Positions 6,041 to 13,955 of a DNA stretch of 44,589 bases are shown piece by piece. This DNA is from Streptomyces albogriseolus (GTDB lineage Bacteria; Actinomycetota; Actinomycetes; Streptomycetales; Streptomycetaceae), in contig BMVA01000032.1 in assembly GCA_014650475.1 (NCBI GenBank), positions 1-44,589 on the forward strand, read 5' to 3'. Position 1 is the stretch's first letter, and each line of letters starts with the position of its first letter. The notes under the pieces are model-generated. The model did no database searches and was not told the origin of the DNA. It worked only from the letters and a program-made list of their open reading frames with translations. Made by a program: the position numbers and the translations under genes.

Positions 6041-8158
6041 TCAGTTGGCGGAAGCGGAACCGTCGGTGTCGCGGTTGGCGAGGGCGCGGGCGACGCGGTC
6101 GCGGGAGACGACCATGACGCCGTCGGACTTGTAGGGCTCGGCGCCGGCGTCGTCCAGGACGCGCTTGAGGTCGATGAACGACCACTCGCCGTACGCGCCG
6201 GGGTTGCGGGTGGCGAGGCGGGCGAGGACGTCCTTGGTACGGACGCGGGTCGCGTCACCGATGACGGCGGCGATGTCCGCGAGCGGGTCGCGCTCCTCGG
6301 TCCGGTCGATGGCGTGGAGGGTGGTGACGCCGTCGCGCAGGGCTTTGGCCCGGTCGGTGATGGCGGTGGCCGCGTCGTCGTCGATGTAGTGCGTGCGCAC
6401 CGTGATGGACGACTGCCCCGCCGGGATCGTGATGCCGTCAGAAGCGACCACCAGCGTGCCCCGGTCCAGGCCCGGGCGCAGCAGGTTCGGCGCCGCGCCG
6501 CCGTCGACGGCCTTGTCCCCCAGCGCCATGCGGGCCTGCGACTCGGTGCCGAGGGCGAGCGAGGCGCGGGTGTGGGCGCCCTCGCGCACCAGCTTGGGAA
6601 GGTTCTCGTTGGTGGGGTCCTGGGTGCCCTGCCACATCAGCACGTTCACCGCCCGCCCCTGGTTGTGAATCTTGCGGACGGCCATGAAGTACCGGGAGTT
6701 CGCCTTGCTGCCGCCGTAGGGGCGCTTGTCCTCGTCCTTGGCCGGGCACATGAACGCCATCTGTGCCTCGTCGACGAGCACGATCAGCGCCGGGAAGGTG
6801 GTGCCGGGCGGGGCCTGGATGCGGCGGTTCATCTCGTCCACCGCGCCCTCGACCATCTCGGTTACCTGGATCACGTGCTCATCCGTCGGCCCCTGGATCA
6901 GCGTGGTGGCCAGGCCGTCGAACATGGCCCAGTCACCCACGCCCTTGAGGTCGCCGATCAGGAACTCCACCGACCGGTCAAGGGCCAGCCACAGCGCGAG
7001 GGAGCGCAGGGCCACGGTCTTGCCCTGGTTCGACAGGCCCGTGATGAGAAGGTGCCGCTGGTAGAGGGAGAGGGCGGCGGCGTCGCCGCGCAGGTCCTGC
7101 CCCCACGGGGCCTTGCCCTTCTTGTAGTCGGCGGTCATCGTCTCGTCGGTGACCAGCGGCGACGGGCCGATCGGCTCATCCAGCGCACCGGAGTCGGCGA
7201 TCCACAGCCGCACCGTCCGCGCGGCCTGCGGGATCGTGATGAACACCTCATGCTCGTGCCGGGTCAGGTTCTCCGCGAGCTTGCGCCGCTTGCCCTGGAC
7301 CTCGTTCGTCGACACCCCCGAGGGAAGCGTCACGTCGACTTCCACCCCGCATCCCGCGATGGTGATGGGCCCGAGCATGGACGCGCCGGCGTCGCCCATC
7401 TCCTTGATAGCCCTGGCCAGGGCCGGGACTCCGAGGTCGCGCAGGGCCTTGACCACGATGGACGGGGTGATCGGCTCCCCCTCGCCCGAGCGGACGTTCG
7501 CGGGCAGCGCCCACTGAGGTGCGGCGTGCTGCTTCCGTCCGACCGACCACAGCGCGAGCAGCGCGAGGAACGGGCCGATGCTGACGGCGGGGCCCCACAC
7601 CACTTGCACGATGCGAATCAGTAAGGCGATGAAGTCGATGGTCGCTGTGAGCGGCGTGACCACGTCGGCGGCCTGGCCGGTGCTGATGGCGAGGACGACG
7701 CCGAGGGCGACCAGCACACCGACGCTCATGCCGGCGCCCACGGCCACGCCCTTGGCGGCGTCGACCGGGGAGTGGAGCAGGTCCATGCGGCGGTGGTGGC
7801 GGGCGGCGCGGAAGCGCTGCAACCGCTCCTCCCACTCCTCCGCCGCTTCCAGGTTCCCCGCGGCCTCCGCCGCCCGGATCATCCGCTCATACCGGGAGCC
7901 GGTGCGGCCGTCCCACGCCCGACGCGCGGCGATCCGGCCGCCGTTGAACGTGTAGAGGCTGTGCCGGACGACCGCGCGGCCGGCCGACCGGGTGCGCTCG
8001 TGCGTGACGGCGGTCTTCACCGCGCGACCGGAGCGAACCCACAGCGGCACCGGCCGCGCGGGCGGCGCGTCCGGGACGACGGTGAGCACCGTCGGGGTCG
8101 TGTCCACGGTCCCCGGGGTGTCGGTGTGCTTGTGGAGGTGCACGACGTTCTCAGACAT
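6041..8158 (-). CDS. traB: TraB-like FtsK/SpoIIIE DNA translocase for conjugation
   Basis: This 705-residue membrane ATPase is the transfer protein of the element. Two or three membrane segments lie at about 136-205, then a motor domain with Walker A GLSNQGKT (374-381) and Walker B LIVLVDEAQ (D463, E464). The C-terminus (about 640-700, with FIDLKRVLDDAGAEPYKSDG) resembles the FtsK gamma winged helix that reads DNA repeats. The family pumps double-stranded DNA between hyphae after binding clt repeats. ATG 8158 (MSENVVHLHKH) is chosen because AGGAG lies 10 bases upstream; the frame extends to 8239 without support. The candidate binding repeats follow the stop directly. Confidence 0.93.
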   Translation of the reverse strand: MSENVVHLHKHTDTPGTVDTTPTVLTVVPDAPPARPVPLWVRSGRAVKTAVTHERTRSAGRAVVRHSLYTFNGGRIAARRAWDGRTGSRYERMIRAAEAAGNLEAAEEWEERLQRFRAARHHRRMDLLHSPVDAAKGVAVGAGMSVGVLVALGVVLAISTGQAADVVTPLTATIDFIALLIRIVQVVWGPAVSIGPFLALLALWSVGRKQHAAPQWALPANVRSGEGEPITPSIVVKALRDLGVPALARAIKEMGDAGASMLGPITIAGCGVEVDVTLPSGVSTNEVQGKRRKLAENLTRHEHEVFITIPQAARTVRLWIADSGALDEPIGPSPLVTDETMTADYKKGKAPWGQDLRGDAAALSLYQRHLLITGLSNQGKTVALRSLALWLALDRSVEFLIGDLKGVGDWAMFDGLATTLIQGPTDEHVIQVTEMVEGAVDEMNRRIQAPPGTTFPALIVLVDEAQMAFMCPAKDEDKRPYGGSKANSRYFMAVRKIHNQGRAVNVLMWQGTQDPTNENLPKLVREGAHTRASLALGTESQARMALGDKAVDGGAAPNLLRPGLDRGTLVVASDGITIPAGQSSITVRTHYIDDDAATAITDRAKALRDGVTTLHAIDRTEERDPLADIAAVIGDATRVRTKDVLARLATRNPGAYGEWSFIDLKRVLDDAGAEPYKSDGVMVVSRDRVARALANRDTDGSASAN

Positions 8159-8205
8159 GCTGGGAGAGCTCCTGACTGCCCCTGTGGGGCGGTTGTGGGT
8201 GAGAG

Positions 8206-8244
8206 CCGGGGTGGCCGGGTCCGTGGAAAGAGCGGCCACCCCGG
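8206..8244 (-). other. Hairpin in the leader of traB
   Basis: A 12-bp inverted repeat ccggggtggccg (8206-8217) against 8233-8244, with a 15-base loop, lies between the 105-residue gene and traB. There is no T-run on the leftward strand. It could limit read-through into traB or protect the transcript. Only the structure is seen. Confidence 0.45.
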
Positions 8245-8260
8245 TGCAGGTCGGGGCTGG

Positions 8261-8578
8261 TCACCACCAGCCGGAGGACTTCTTGGCCGCCTTAGCGCGG
8301 GCGGCCTCGGTGATGAGCCGCTGCCGCTCGCCGTGCAGGGCGTTCAGCTCGGCGGTCAGCCGCATCTCAGCGGCCGACGCGGTGGACTCCATCTGCGTCT
8401 CGGCGCGGCCGGTGCTGCGGCCCCGCGCGGTGCGGTAGGCGCCACCGGCGGCGGCGCGGAGCATGGCCCGGCGCTCGCGGCCGTTCAGCGGCCACAACTC
8501 ACCCCGCCGCACGGCCTCCAACTTCTTGCTGGTGGCCCTGATCTCGCGGTCCAGGCGGCGCAGGTCGGCGTTGCTCAT
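8261..8578 (-). CDS. Small helical protein upstream of traB
   Basis: A 105-residue, highly charged protein of unrecognised function. Two long helical stretches (LRRLDREIRATSKKLEAVRR and MRLTAELNALHGERQRLITE) suggest a coiled coil, separated by a basic Gly/Arg-rich middle. It ends KKSSGWW. Its ATG overlaps the stop of the upstream zinc-binding gene by one base (TGATG), so it belongs to the transfer operon. Similar small coiled-coil proteins are frequent in AICE transfer regions. Confidence 0.75.
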   Translation of the reverse strand: MSNADLRRLDREIRATSKKLEAVRRGELWPLNGRERRAMLRAAAGGAYRTARGRSTGRAETQMESTASAAEMRLTAELNALHGERQRLITEAARAKAAKKSSGWW

Positions 8579-8925
8579 CAGGTGCTCCCATCGGACCCGT
8601 GCGGGTCGGCATCGGCGCAGGGCACGCAGGTGCCCAGCGAGGTGGGGATGACGTATCCGGCATCACGCCGGCAGACAGGGCAGACGCGGCGCGCCCGGTT
8701 GGCCGCGGCGAGCGCCGCACGCCGTGCCGGGGTCATCGGACGCACCGGCACCGCGAGGTCGACGCGGTAGAGGTAGGCGACCAGCGGGCCGCGCCTGCGG
8801 CGGGGCCGTTCGAGCTGCGCGGCCACGTCCTGACCACCGGGGCGGAGGCCGAGGGCGCGGAGTTGGCGGCGGGTGGCGTAGCCGTCCGGGGCGAGGCGCC
8901 ACCGGAACACCGGCAGCGCCCCCAT
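8578..8925 (-). CDS. RRQRL-motif zinc-binding protein
   Basis: A 115-residue protein common on Streptomyces AICEs. It shows the family features GYATRRQLRALGLRPGGQDV, then AYLYRVDLAVPVRPM, and a C-terminal four-cysteine site (CPVC, then CVPC about 18 residues later) that should hold zinc. Its function is unknown. ATG 8925 (MGALPVFRWR) overlaps the stop of the SpdB-like gene by one base and is preferred over a GTG at 8943 in the same frame. Confidence 0.8.
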   Translation of the reverse strand: MGALPVFRWRLAPDGYATRRQLRALGLRPGGQDVAAQLERPRRRRGPLVAYLYRVDLAVPVRPMTPARRAALAAANRARRVCPVCRRDAGYVIPTSLGTCVPCADADPHGSDGST

Positions 8926-9785
8926 CACGCCACGCGCTTCCACGCGGCCCGCAAGCGGACCTCGGACGCGGAGTGACCGGCCGCCCGGAACCGGGCCGCC
9001 ATCTCCCGGTAGGACAGGGCCGGGGTCTCGCTGGTGCGGATCTCGTCCACGATGACGTCTAGCGCCTCATCGGTGAGCGCGGGTGCGCTCTCCAGCGAGC
9101 GGGCCGCGAGTGGCTCGGTTGGGCCCCACACGGGGAGTTCCCAGCGGGGTGTGACACCGGGCGTGACGCGGGCCGTCACGCTGGTCAGCGCCCTGCCGGT
9201 CTCCTCGCCCGCGCGGGCCGTCTCCAGCGTCGACCACGCCGACGAAAGAGTCTGCGCGGTCTTCGCCTGGACGCGTGCGACGCGAGCACCGGCCTCCGTC
9301 ACGGCCGTCAACCGCGTCTCCTCGGTGGCCGCTTCCGCCCGCAGCCTGGCCCGGGCCACGGCCGCCCCGTCGCGCGCTTCCTGCTGAATCCCCCGGATGG
9401 CGTCCAGTGCGACGGGGGTGAGGGCTGTGCGCTCCCACATCGCGTGGACCAGCCACAGGGCTTTAGCCGCGAGTGGGAGCCAGGCGACGGCCAGCCACGC
9501 CCCGGCGGAGTGCTCGGCCGTGAGGGCGTGGGCGACCAGGACGCCGGCGGCGAGGATGCCGAAGGACCAGCCGACGGCGGTAACGGCCCGGTTGTGGTCG
9601 CCCTGGGCGGCGAGGCGGCGTTCGTAGGCGAGGGTGGCCAGCCATCCCCCGTCGATACCCAGACCGACGACCAGGGCGACCGGCCACGGCACCGCCGTCC
9701 CGAGCCACATGACGACCACGGCCAGGGTGAGCACCATGGACACGGCCGTCATCGCGACGGCCGGCAGAACAGTTTTCGCCCTCAT
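8925..9785 (-). CDS. SpdB-like four-helix membrane protein
   Basis: A 286-residue protein with four predicted membrane helices (about 9-29, 33-54, 68-90 and 94-117). A long helical, Ala/Glu-rich region follows (about 130-195), and then a C-terminal HTH-like segment ending SYREMAARFRAAGHSASEVR. This layout is known from SpdB and DUF2637-type proteins of Streptomyces conjugative plasmids, which help spread incoming DNA through the mycelium. Start and stop overlap the neighbouring genes, placing it in the transfer operon. Confidence 0.8.
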   Translation of the reverse strand: MRAKTVLPAVAMTAVSMVLTLAVVVMWLGTAVPWPVALVVGLGIDGGWLATLAYERRLAAQGDHNRAVTAVGWSFGILAAGVLVAHALTAEHSAGAWLAVAWLPLAAKALWLVHAMWERTALTPVALDAIRGIQQEARDGAAVARARLRAEAATEETRLTAVTEAGARVARVQAKTAQTLSSAWSTLETARAGEETGRALTSVTARVTPGVTPRWELPVWGPTEPLAARSLESAPALTDEALDVIVDEIRTSETPALSYREMAARFRAAGHSASEVRLRAAWKRVA

Positions 9786-10063
9786 GCCGCACCCCCGTCC
9801 CGACCGTGCACCGTGACGGCCGCGATCAGCAGGACCGGGGTGGAGTCGTCGTCGGGGTCCCGGCTGTCCTCAGTCCAGGACCACACCGCGCCCGGCGCCA
9901 CCTCGTAGCCGAGGGCAGCCAGCGCCGCCCGACGCTCCGCCCCCGTGGGGACCGGAGCGGTGCGCTCCCACTGGAAGGTGGGCCACTCGGTCTCGCCGTA
10001 CAGCACCACGTACAGGTGCCACGCCCGGCCGGTGTTCGACATCTGCGCGGTCAGCGTCCTCAC
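9782..10063 (-). CDS. Small conserved AICE protein, possibly DUF6303
   Basis: A 93-residue protein beginning MRTLTAQMSNTGRAWHLYVV and containing TEWPTFQWERTAPVPT. I associate this pattern with DUF6303, from memory and not with certainty. No catalytic motif is visible. GTG 10063 overlaps the stop of the preceding gene (GTGA), and its own stop overlaps the SpdB-like start (ATGA). Function unknown. Confidence 0.75.
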   Translation of the reverse strand: MRTLTAQMSNTGRAWHLYVVLYGETEWPTFQWERTAPVPTGAERRAALAALGYEVAPGAVWSWTEDSRDPDDDSTPVLLIAAVTVHGRDGGAA

Positions 10064-10329
10064 GCGGCACCCCCCGACACGGTCGCGGCGGCATTGCGGT
10101 TGAGCAGGGCGACGCGGGCGGCCAGCGCGCGGCGGCGGGCCCGGCGGATGCGCCGGTTGTCCAGCTCGGTCGGGATGCGGTCCAGGGTGACGATGTGCGC
10201 GTCCAGCAGCTCGACGTCCGCCAGGATGACGGGCATCTCCCGCTCGATCGCGTCCAGTTCCGCGTCCGTCGGCTCCACGAAGTCGGAGAACGCGGTAACG
10301 GCGTCCTGAACAGTGACGATGGGGTTCAT
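10060..10329 (-). CDS. Small conserved AICE protein, possibly DUF6284
   Basis: An 89-residue, mostly helical protein: acidic N-terminal half (VEPTDAELDAIEREMPVI) and basic C-terminal half (RRIRRARRRALAARVALL). This matches my memory of DUF6284 proteins that accompany SpdB and TraB genes on Streptomyces elements. Function unknown. It is translationally coupled to the next gene and lies downstream of a strong hairpin at 10368-10397. Confidence 0.75.
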   Translation of the reverse strand: MNPIVTVQDAVTAFSDFVEPTDAELDAIEREMPVILADVELLDAHIVTLDRIPTELDNRRIRRARRRALAARVALLNRNAAATVSGGAA

Positions 10330-10367
10330 TGGGTCGTGTTTCCTCTCACGGTAGGACGGCCCGAACA

Positions 10368-10397
10368 GCGCCCCCGGAGCTGCAACTCCGGGGGCGC
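10368..10397 (-). terminator. Strong hairpin inside the operon leader
   Basis: A perfect 12-bp stem, gcgcccccggag (10368-10379) against 10386-10397, with a 6-base loop, lies between the 57-residue gene and the DUF6284-like gene. On the leftward strand it could partly terminate transcription so that the first gene is expressed more than the rest. No T-run is present. Confidence 0.55.
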
Positions 10398-10421
10398 GCC
10401 GTTGTGGGATAGGGTCCGCTG

Positions 10422-10595
10422 TCAGCGGTGGAGGATCTTGCGGATCTCGACGTTGCGGCCGTAGCCGTCGCGCAGACGGACGACCTTGAAGCAGCCGCCG
10501 CCCACGTCGGTGATCAGGTGCTTCTCGCCCTCGTAGTCGACGACCGTGCCGACCTGGTCGACGTAGATGTGCTTGGGGTTGGTGATCCGGCGCAT
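10422..10595 (-). CDS. 57-residue protein, first gene of the transfer operon
   Basis: A short frame starts at ATG 10595: MRRITNPKHIYVDQVGTVVD, with a basic C-terminus ending VEIRKILHR. A purine-rich GAGAGGGG site lies about 6 bases upstream. It looks like a small beta-rich fold of the kind found at the head of AICE transfer operons. I recognise no motif. A strong hairpin follows, separating it from the coupled genes downstream. Confidence 0.65.
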   Translation of the reverse strand: MRRITNPKHIYVDQVGTVVDYEGEKHLITDVGGGCFKVVRLRDGYGRNVEIRKILHR

Positions 10596-11021
10596 GCCTG
10601 CCCCTCTCGGGTCGCTCGGACGGGGTGGACGACCGGCCCGCCCGAGGTGGGCGGGGACCCGGCTCCCCTCAGCGCCGCACGTACAAGACGCGCAGCGGAG
10701 GCAACCGGCCGCAGCCGATGAGCTGCGGAAAGGCTGAAGTGCGTGGTGTCTCCTTCGGGAACACGAGCTCCCGATTTAGGCGTGTGGAGACGCGACCTTT
10801 CGGTCTAAGCCCTCCCGAATGACAAGGGTCGGGTGCGCCCTCGGCCCGCTCTGTCCCGGGCCCCTGATCGTGCAGGTCAAGCAGCGGCAACGACGCTCCC
10901 CCATCTTGCTTAGGGGGGGTTGCGCCCTCGCTTGATAGGCACGGTAAGCAAACAGGCGGATGCGCGCAACCCCCTCTGGCGATACAGTCGGATAGCCCCC
11001 CTAGGCGATGATTGGAGAGTC
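10596..11021. promoter_or_regulatory. Divergent control region between backbone operon and cargo
   Basis: This 426-base gap separates the leftward backbone from the rightward cargo and should contain both promoters. It holds an 11-bp inverted repeat gggggttgcgc/gcgcaaccccc (10915-10925, 10964-10974), outer taggggggg and ccccccta blocks (10911-10919, about 10995-11003), and a gtctcc/ggagac pair near 10748-10790. No convincing -35/-10 pair was found. It is the most likely site of copy-number or transfer control by a KorA-like or cargo regulator. Confidence 0.5.
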
Positions 11022-11867
11022 GTGCACGACGACATGGAGCGAGTCGCTGGGATCGCAGAGCCCGTCGACCGAGCTAAGGCGGCAATCGACCTGATGGCGA
11101 CGTATCAGGGGTGGGTGCTGGAGCTGTCTCGCATCCGCCGCGAAGCCATCGAAGAAGCGCAGGCGGCAGGCATGACTCAAGCGGAGATTGCTACTCGATT
11201 GGGGGTGAGCCGTGGGCGTGTCGGCCAACTCGCATCCGCTGGCCCGCCTCCGGAGCGAGCGTTCTTCGGTACCGACCTTGTGACTGTCTCCCTAGGAGGC
11301 AAGTACGAGGCTGGGAAAGGGCCCGAGCAGAACCCCGGCGAGGTAGTAGCCAGGGAGGACCTCGACAACTTCGAGCACCTGCGCAAGCTGTTGAGCGGCA
11401 TGAAGCTTGACGCGCAGTACGAGGTGATCCCACCCTCCGGCATCGTCAACCTGAACCGCGACAACCACGTCGTTGTGTGCGGTCCCCGCCTGTCGCCCAT
11501 CGTGGCGCAGGTGCTGGAAGGGGACGACTACCTGCGGTTTGAGAAGGATCATGCCTGGCACCTGGTCGACCAGAAGACCGGGCAGCGGTACCGGTCACCG
11601 ATGGATGCGGAAGGAACCTCTGGGGACTTCGGCTACCTCGGTCGTCTTCCGCGGCTCGATGGTCGCGGCACCTTCCTTTATGTGGCCGGCATCCATGCCA
11701 TCGGGGCGAACGGAGTCGTCCACTACCTGGAGAACAACCTTGCTGAGCTGTACCGAGAGGTCCGCACGAAGCGCTTCTCCACGCTGATCTCGTGCCGCTA
11801 CAACCCCGACACCCTGGAAGTGCTGGAGAGCCGCAGGGTGACCCCGCTGTACCGACACGAAGGTTGA
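11022..11867 (+). CDS. HTH protein with an unrecognised C-terminal domain, paired with a phosphatase
   Basis: A 281-residue protein. An N-terminal helical region leads into a sigma-region-4 or resolvase-like HTH (MTQAEIATRLGVSRGRVGQL). The C-terminal half contains a beta-alpha pattern with NHVVVCGPRLSPIVAQVL, GDFGYLGRLP and FLYVAGIHAIGANGVVHYL, which looks like a Rossmann-type ligand or nucleotide sensor, though I cannot name the family. GTG 11022 is chosen because GGAGAG lies 5 bases upstream; the frame continues to 10920 without support. It ends 2 bases before a PP2C-like gene, so the two are co-expressed cargo. DNA-binding sensor is an inference. Confidence 0.75.
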   Translation: MHDDMERVAGIAEPVDRAKAAIDLMATYQGWVLELSRIRREAIEEAQAAGMTQAEIATRLGVSRGRVGQLASAGPPPERAFFGTDLVTVSLGGKYEAGKGPEQNPGEVVAREDLDNFEHLRKLLSGMKLDAQYEVIPPSGIVNLNRDNHVVVCGPRLSPIVAQVLEGDDYLRFEKDHAWHLVDQKTGQRYRSPMDAEGTSGDFGYLGRLPRLDGRGTFLYVAGIHAIGANGVVHYLENNLAELYREVRTKRFSTLISCRYNPDTLEVLESRRVTPLYRHEG

Positions 11868-11869
11868 TC

Positions 11870-12679
11870 ATGCGCGTCTGTTTTGACACAGCGAGCGGGG
11901 GCGCCAACCCCAACGAAGATTGGGTGGGTGGATCGCACAACCTGGCCGTAGTGCTAGACGGGCTAAGCACTGCCGGACTACCCACAGGATGCCAGCACGG
12001 TGTCCCTTGGTTCGTGGCCCACCTGGGAGGGCACCTCATGGCCGCCTTGGCGGACCCGAGCGCCACGCTGACCAACGGGCTGGCATCTGCGCTCGAACGG
12101 GTCGCGGCGCTTCACCCCGATTGCGACCTTGCCAACCCCGGTACACCGTCCGCCACGGTCGCGGTCCTACGGCAGCGGCACGCAGAGCTCGACTACCTCG
12201 TGCTCGCTGACTCTCCCGTGGTGTTGGAGGAGGCGGGAGGCGACCATACGGTGATCACTGACCTTCGCGTGGACGACGTGCTGCCAGAGCTCCGGGCGGA
12301 GGTAGAGAGTTACGAAACGCACACCCCAGAACATAGAGAGGCTTTGCGGCGGTTGGTGCTCGCTCAGCGTCAGGTGCGCAACACGCAAGACGGTTACTGG
12401 GTGGCGGCGGCAAAGCCAGAAGCAGCACAACACTGCGTCACTGGTTCGACCAAGCTCGGTGATGTCCGTTCCGCCGCCGTGATGTCTGATGGCGTCTCGA
12501 GGCTGGTCACTGAGTACAGCACGGCAACTTGGGAGCAGGTCTTCAGCACACTGCGAATGGAGGGACCGACCAGTCTAATTGCCTCTGTCCGCAAGACAGA
12601 AGCGATGGATCCGACGGGTCGACGCTGGCCACGCTACAAGTCAGGGGATGACGCAACCGTGGCTTATTGCTGCTGGTGA
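11870..12679 (+). CDS. PP2C-like serine/threonine phosphatase
   Basis: A 269-residue protein carrying the PP2C metal-binding aspartates: NEDW (D17), VVLDGLS (D30), MSDGVSR (D207) and GDDATVAY (D260, D261). PSATVAVLR and LVLADSPVV fit the intervening strands. An intact site predicts an active, Mn- or Mg-dependent phosphatase in the cytoplasm. Its substrate is unknown, and the adjacent HTH protein (2 bases upstream) is the obvious candidate partner. No kinase gene is adjacent. A strong terminator follows. Confidence 0.85.
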   Translation: MRVCFDTASGGANPNEDWVGGSHNLAVVLDGLSTAGLPTGCQHGVPWFVAHLGGHLMAALADPSATLTNGLASALERVAALHPDCDLANPGTPSATVAVLRQRHAELDYLVLADSPVVLEEAGGDHTVITDLRVDDVLPELRAEVESYETHTPEHREALRRLVLAQRQVRNTQDGYWVAAAKPEAAQHCVTGSTKLGDVRSAAVMSDGVSRLVTEYSTATWEQVFSTLRMEGPTSLIASVRKTEAMDPTGRRWPRYKSGDDATVAYCCW

Positions 12680-12724
12680 GCGGAGTGGGGCCCGAGCCGG
12701 CCCTTCGCCCGGGCCCCACTCCGC
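12680..12724. terminator. Bidirectional terminator between convergent cargo operons
   Basis: A 15-bp perfect stem, gcggagtggggcccg (12680-12694) against 12710-12724, with a 15-base loop, starts directly after the phosphatase stop and ends 10 bases before the stop of the opposing metallopeptidase gene. Confidence 0.8.
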
Positions 12725-12734
12725 CTAGAACTTG

Positions 12735-13955
12735 CTACCGGCCGGCAAGCTGCCTGCGCGCACTCAGGGAAATCACGTCCGCCATACTCCCCGGATGAGG
12801 ACTAGCCTCATCAATCGACCCACTGAAATCCCGCGCCCAAGCGGTAACTTGCCCGCTAAACAAGGTCTTCAAAAAGTCAGCCCTCCACCCAAACACCTTG
12901 GGTTCCAGCGACTCTGGGTCTACCGTCGCACCGAATGCCTTCTCCGCCACCATCGCAACTAGCTTCGGCCGTTCCACTTCCCTATCACGCCAGCCAGGTT
13001 CACGGATGCGCATGCGTTCACCCGAAGCAGGATCACGCCTATTCGACATCTGCTTGTAAAGGCTCGTCCGCTGCCCGCCTGATAGCAAGCCGTTGCGATA
13101 ACCATGCTCGATGAGCGCGGCGAGAGACATTCCCCACGTCTTCTTTACAGGAACAAGAGACGTCAAGGTTACACTTCTCGGCCATTCCCTCTTTAGGGTC
13201 TCCACTGGCAACAAGAACTCTGCGGCGAAGGCGTACGCCTCAGCCTCCAGGTCACCCTCACGACGTGTCTGATGCATGCTTAGATGGCCCAGTTCATGTG
13301 CCACTGACATCCTCGTGCGCTCCCAGGAGTCACTCGCCCTCACACCGATAAGCGGTCGATCAAGCATGGGGCCAATCCAAGTGGAGAACGCATCGTGATT
13401 CTTGGCGTGCAAGCTACCGTCAAAGTCGATCGTCGCAACATAAACCCCGCCTCGCTCAAGGGTCCTAATGAGGTGAGGAACGGGCTCGCTTCGAGGAACA
13501 CCCAAGGCCTGACGTACGAACCTAGCGGCGTCAACGGGACCCACTTCAATCGGGATTCGTGGAACGCGCAGCAATGGAAGACGCAAACGAGGCTCGGCCG
13601 CGTGGATAACGTCACCAACAAGGCGCGCCCACGATACCAGTAGGTCCTCTTCGGCCTTTGGAAGGTTCTTCTTCGCCCGGAATAGAAGACTTTCCCGCTG
13701 AACAGCCGTGACCGGCGGAGAAGCCAGGAAGCCAACTGGGAAGCCCAGAGCACCGGCAAGGTCATTTGCCTTTTGCCAATCCAGTTTAGTGGAAATGGCA
13801 TGCTCCAGCTTCGAGTACCACGACTGCGAGACGCCGGCCCGTGTCGCGACCTCACCGGAGCGCAAGCGCTGAATCAGGCGAGCATCCCGCAGTCGTTCCC
13901 CATAGACCTCTACGTCAGGCTTGTCCCCCCACAGTGGAGTTGCCTTCGTCGTCAT
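12735..13955 (-). CDS. XRE regulator fused to an ImmA/IrrE (M78) metallopeptidase
   Basis: A 406-residue protein. An N-terminal XRE HTH lies at about 17-55 (RLRDARLIQRLRSGEVATRA, then GVSQSWYSKLEHA). The peptidase domain has the zinc motif HELGH (H220, E221, H224) with downstream EAEAYAFAAEFLLP providing the third ligand. ImmA-type proteases cleave repressors to derepress mobile elements, and XRE-M78 fusions also act in toxin-antitoxin-like stress systems. ATG 13955 overlaps the upstream gene by 41 bases, with GAGG about 8 bases before. Base composition is visibly less GC-rich than the backbone genes, suggesting separate acquisition. Confidence 0.9.
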   Translation of the reverse strand: MTTKATPLWGDKPDVEVYGERLRDARLIQRLRSGEVATRAGVSQSWYSKLEHAISTKLDWQKANDLAGALGFPVGFLASPPVTAVQRESLLFRAKKNLPKAEEDLLVSWARLVGDVIHAAEPRLRLPLLRVPRIPIEVGPVDAARFVRQALGVPRSEPVPHLIRTLERGGVYVATIDFDGSLHAKNHDAFSTWIGPMLDRPLIGVRASDSWERTRMSVAHELGHLSMHQTRREGDLEAEAYAFAAEFLLPVETLKREWPRSVTLTSLVPVKKTWGMSLAALIEHGYRNGLLSGGQRTSLYKQMSNRRDPASGERMRIREPGWRDREVERPKLVAMVAEKAFGATVDPESLEPKVFGWRADFLKTLFSGQVTAWARDFSGSIDEASPHPGSMADVISLSARRQLAGR

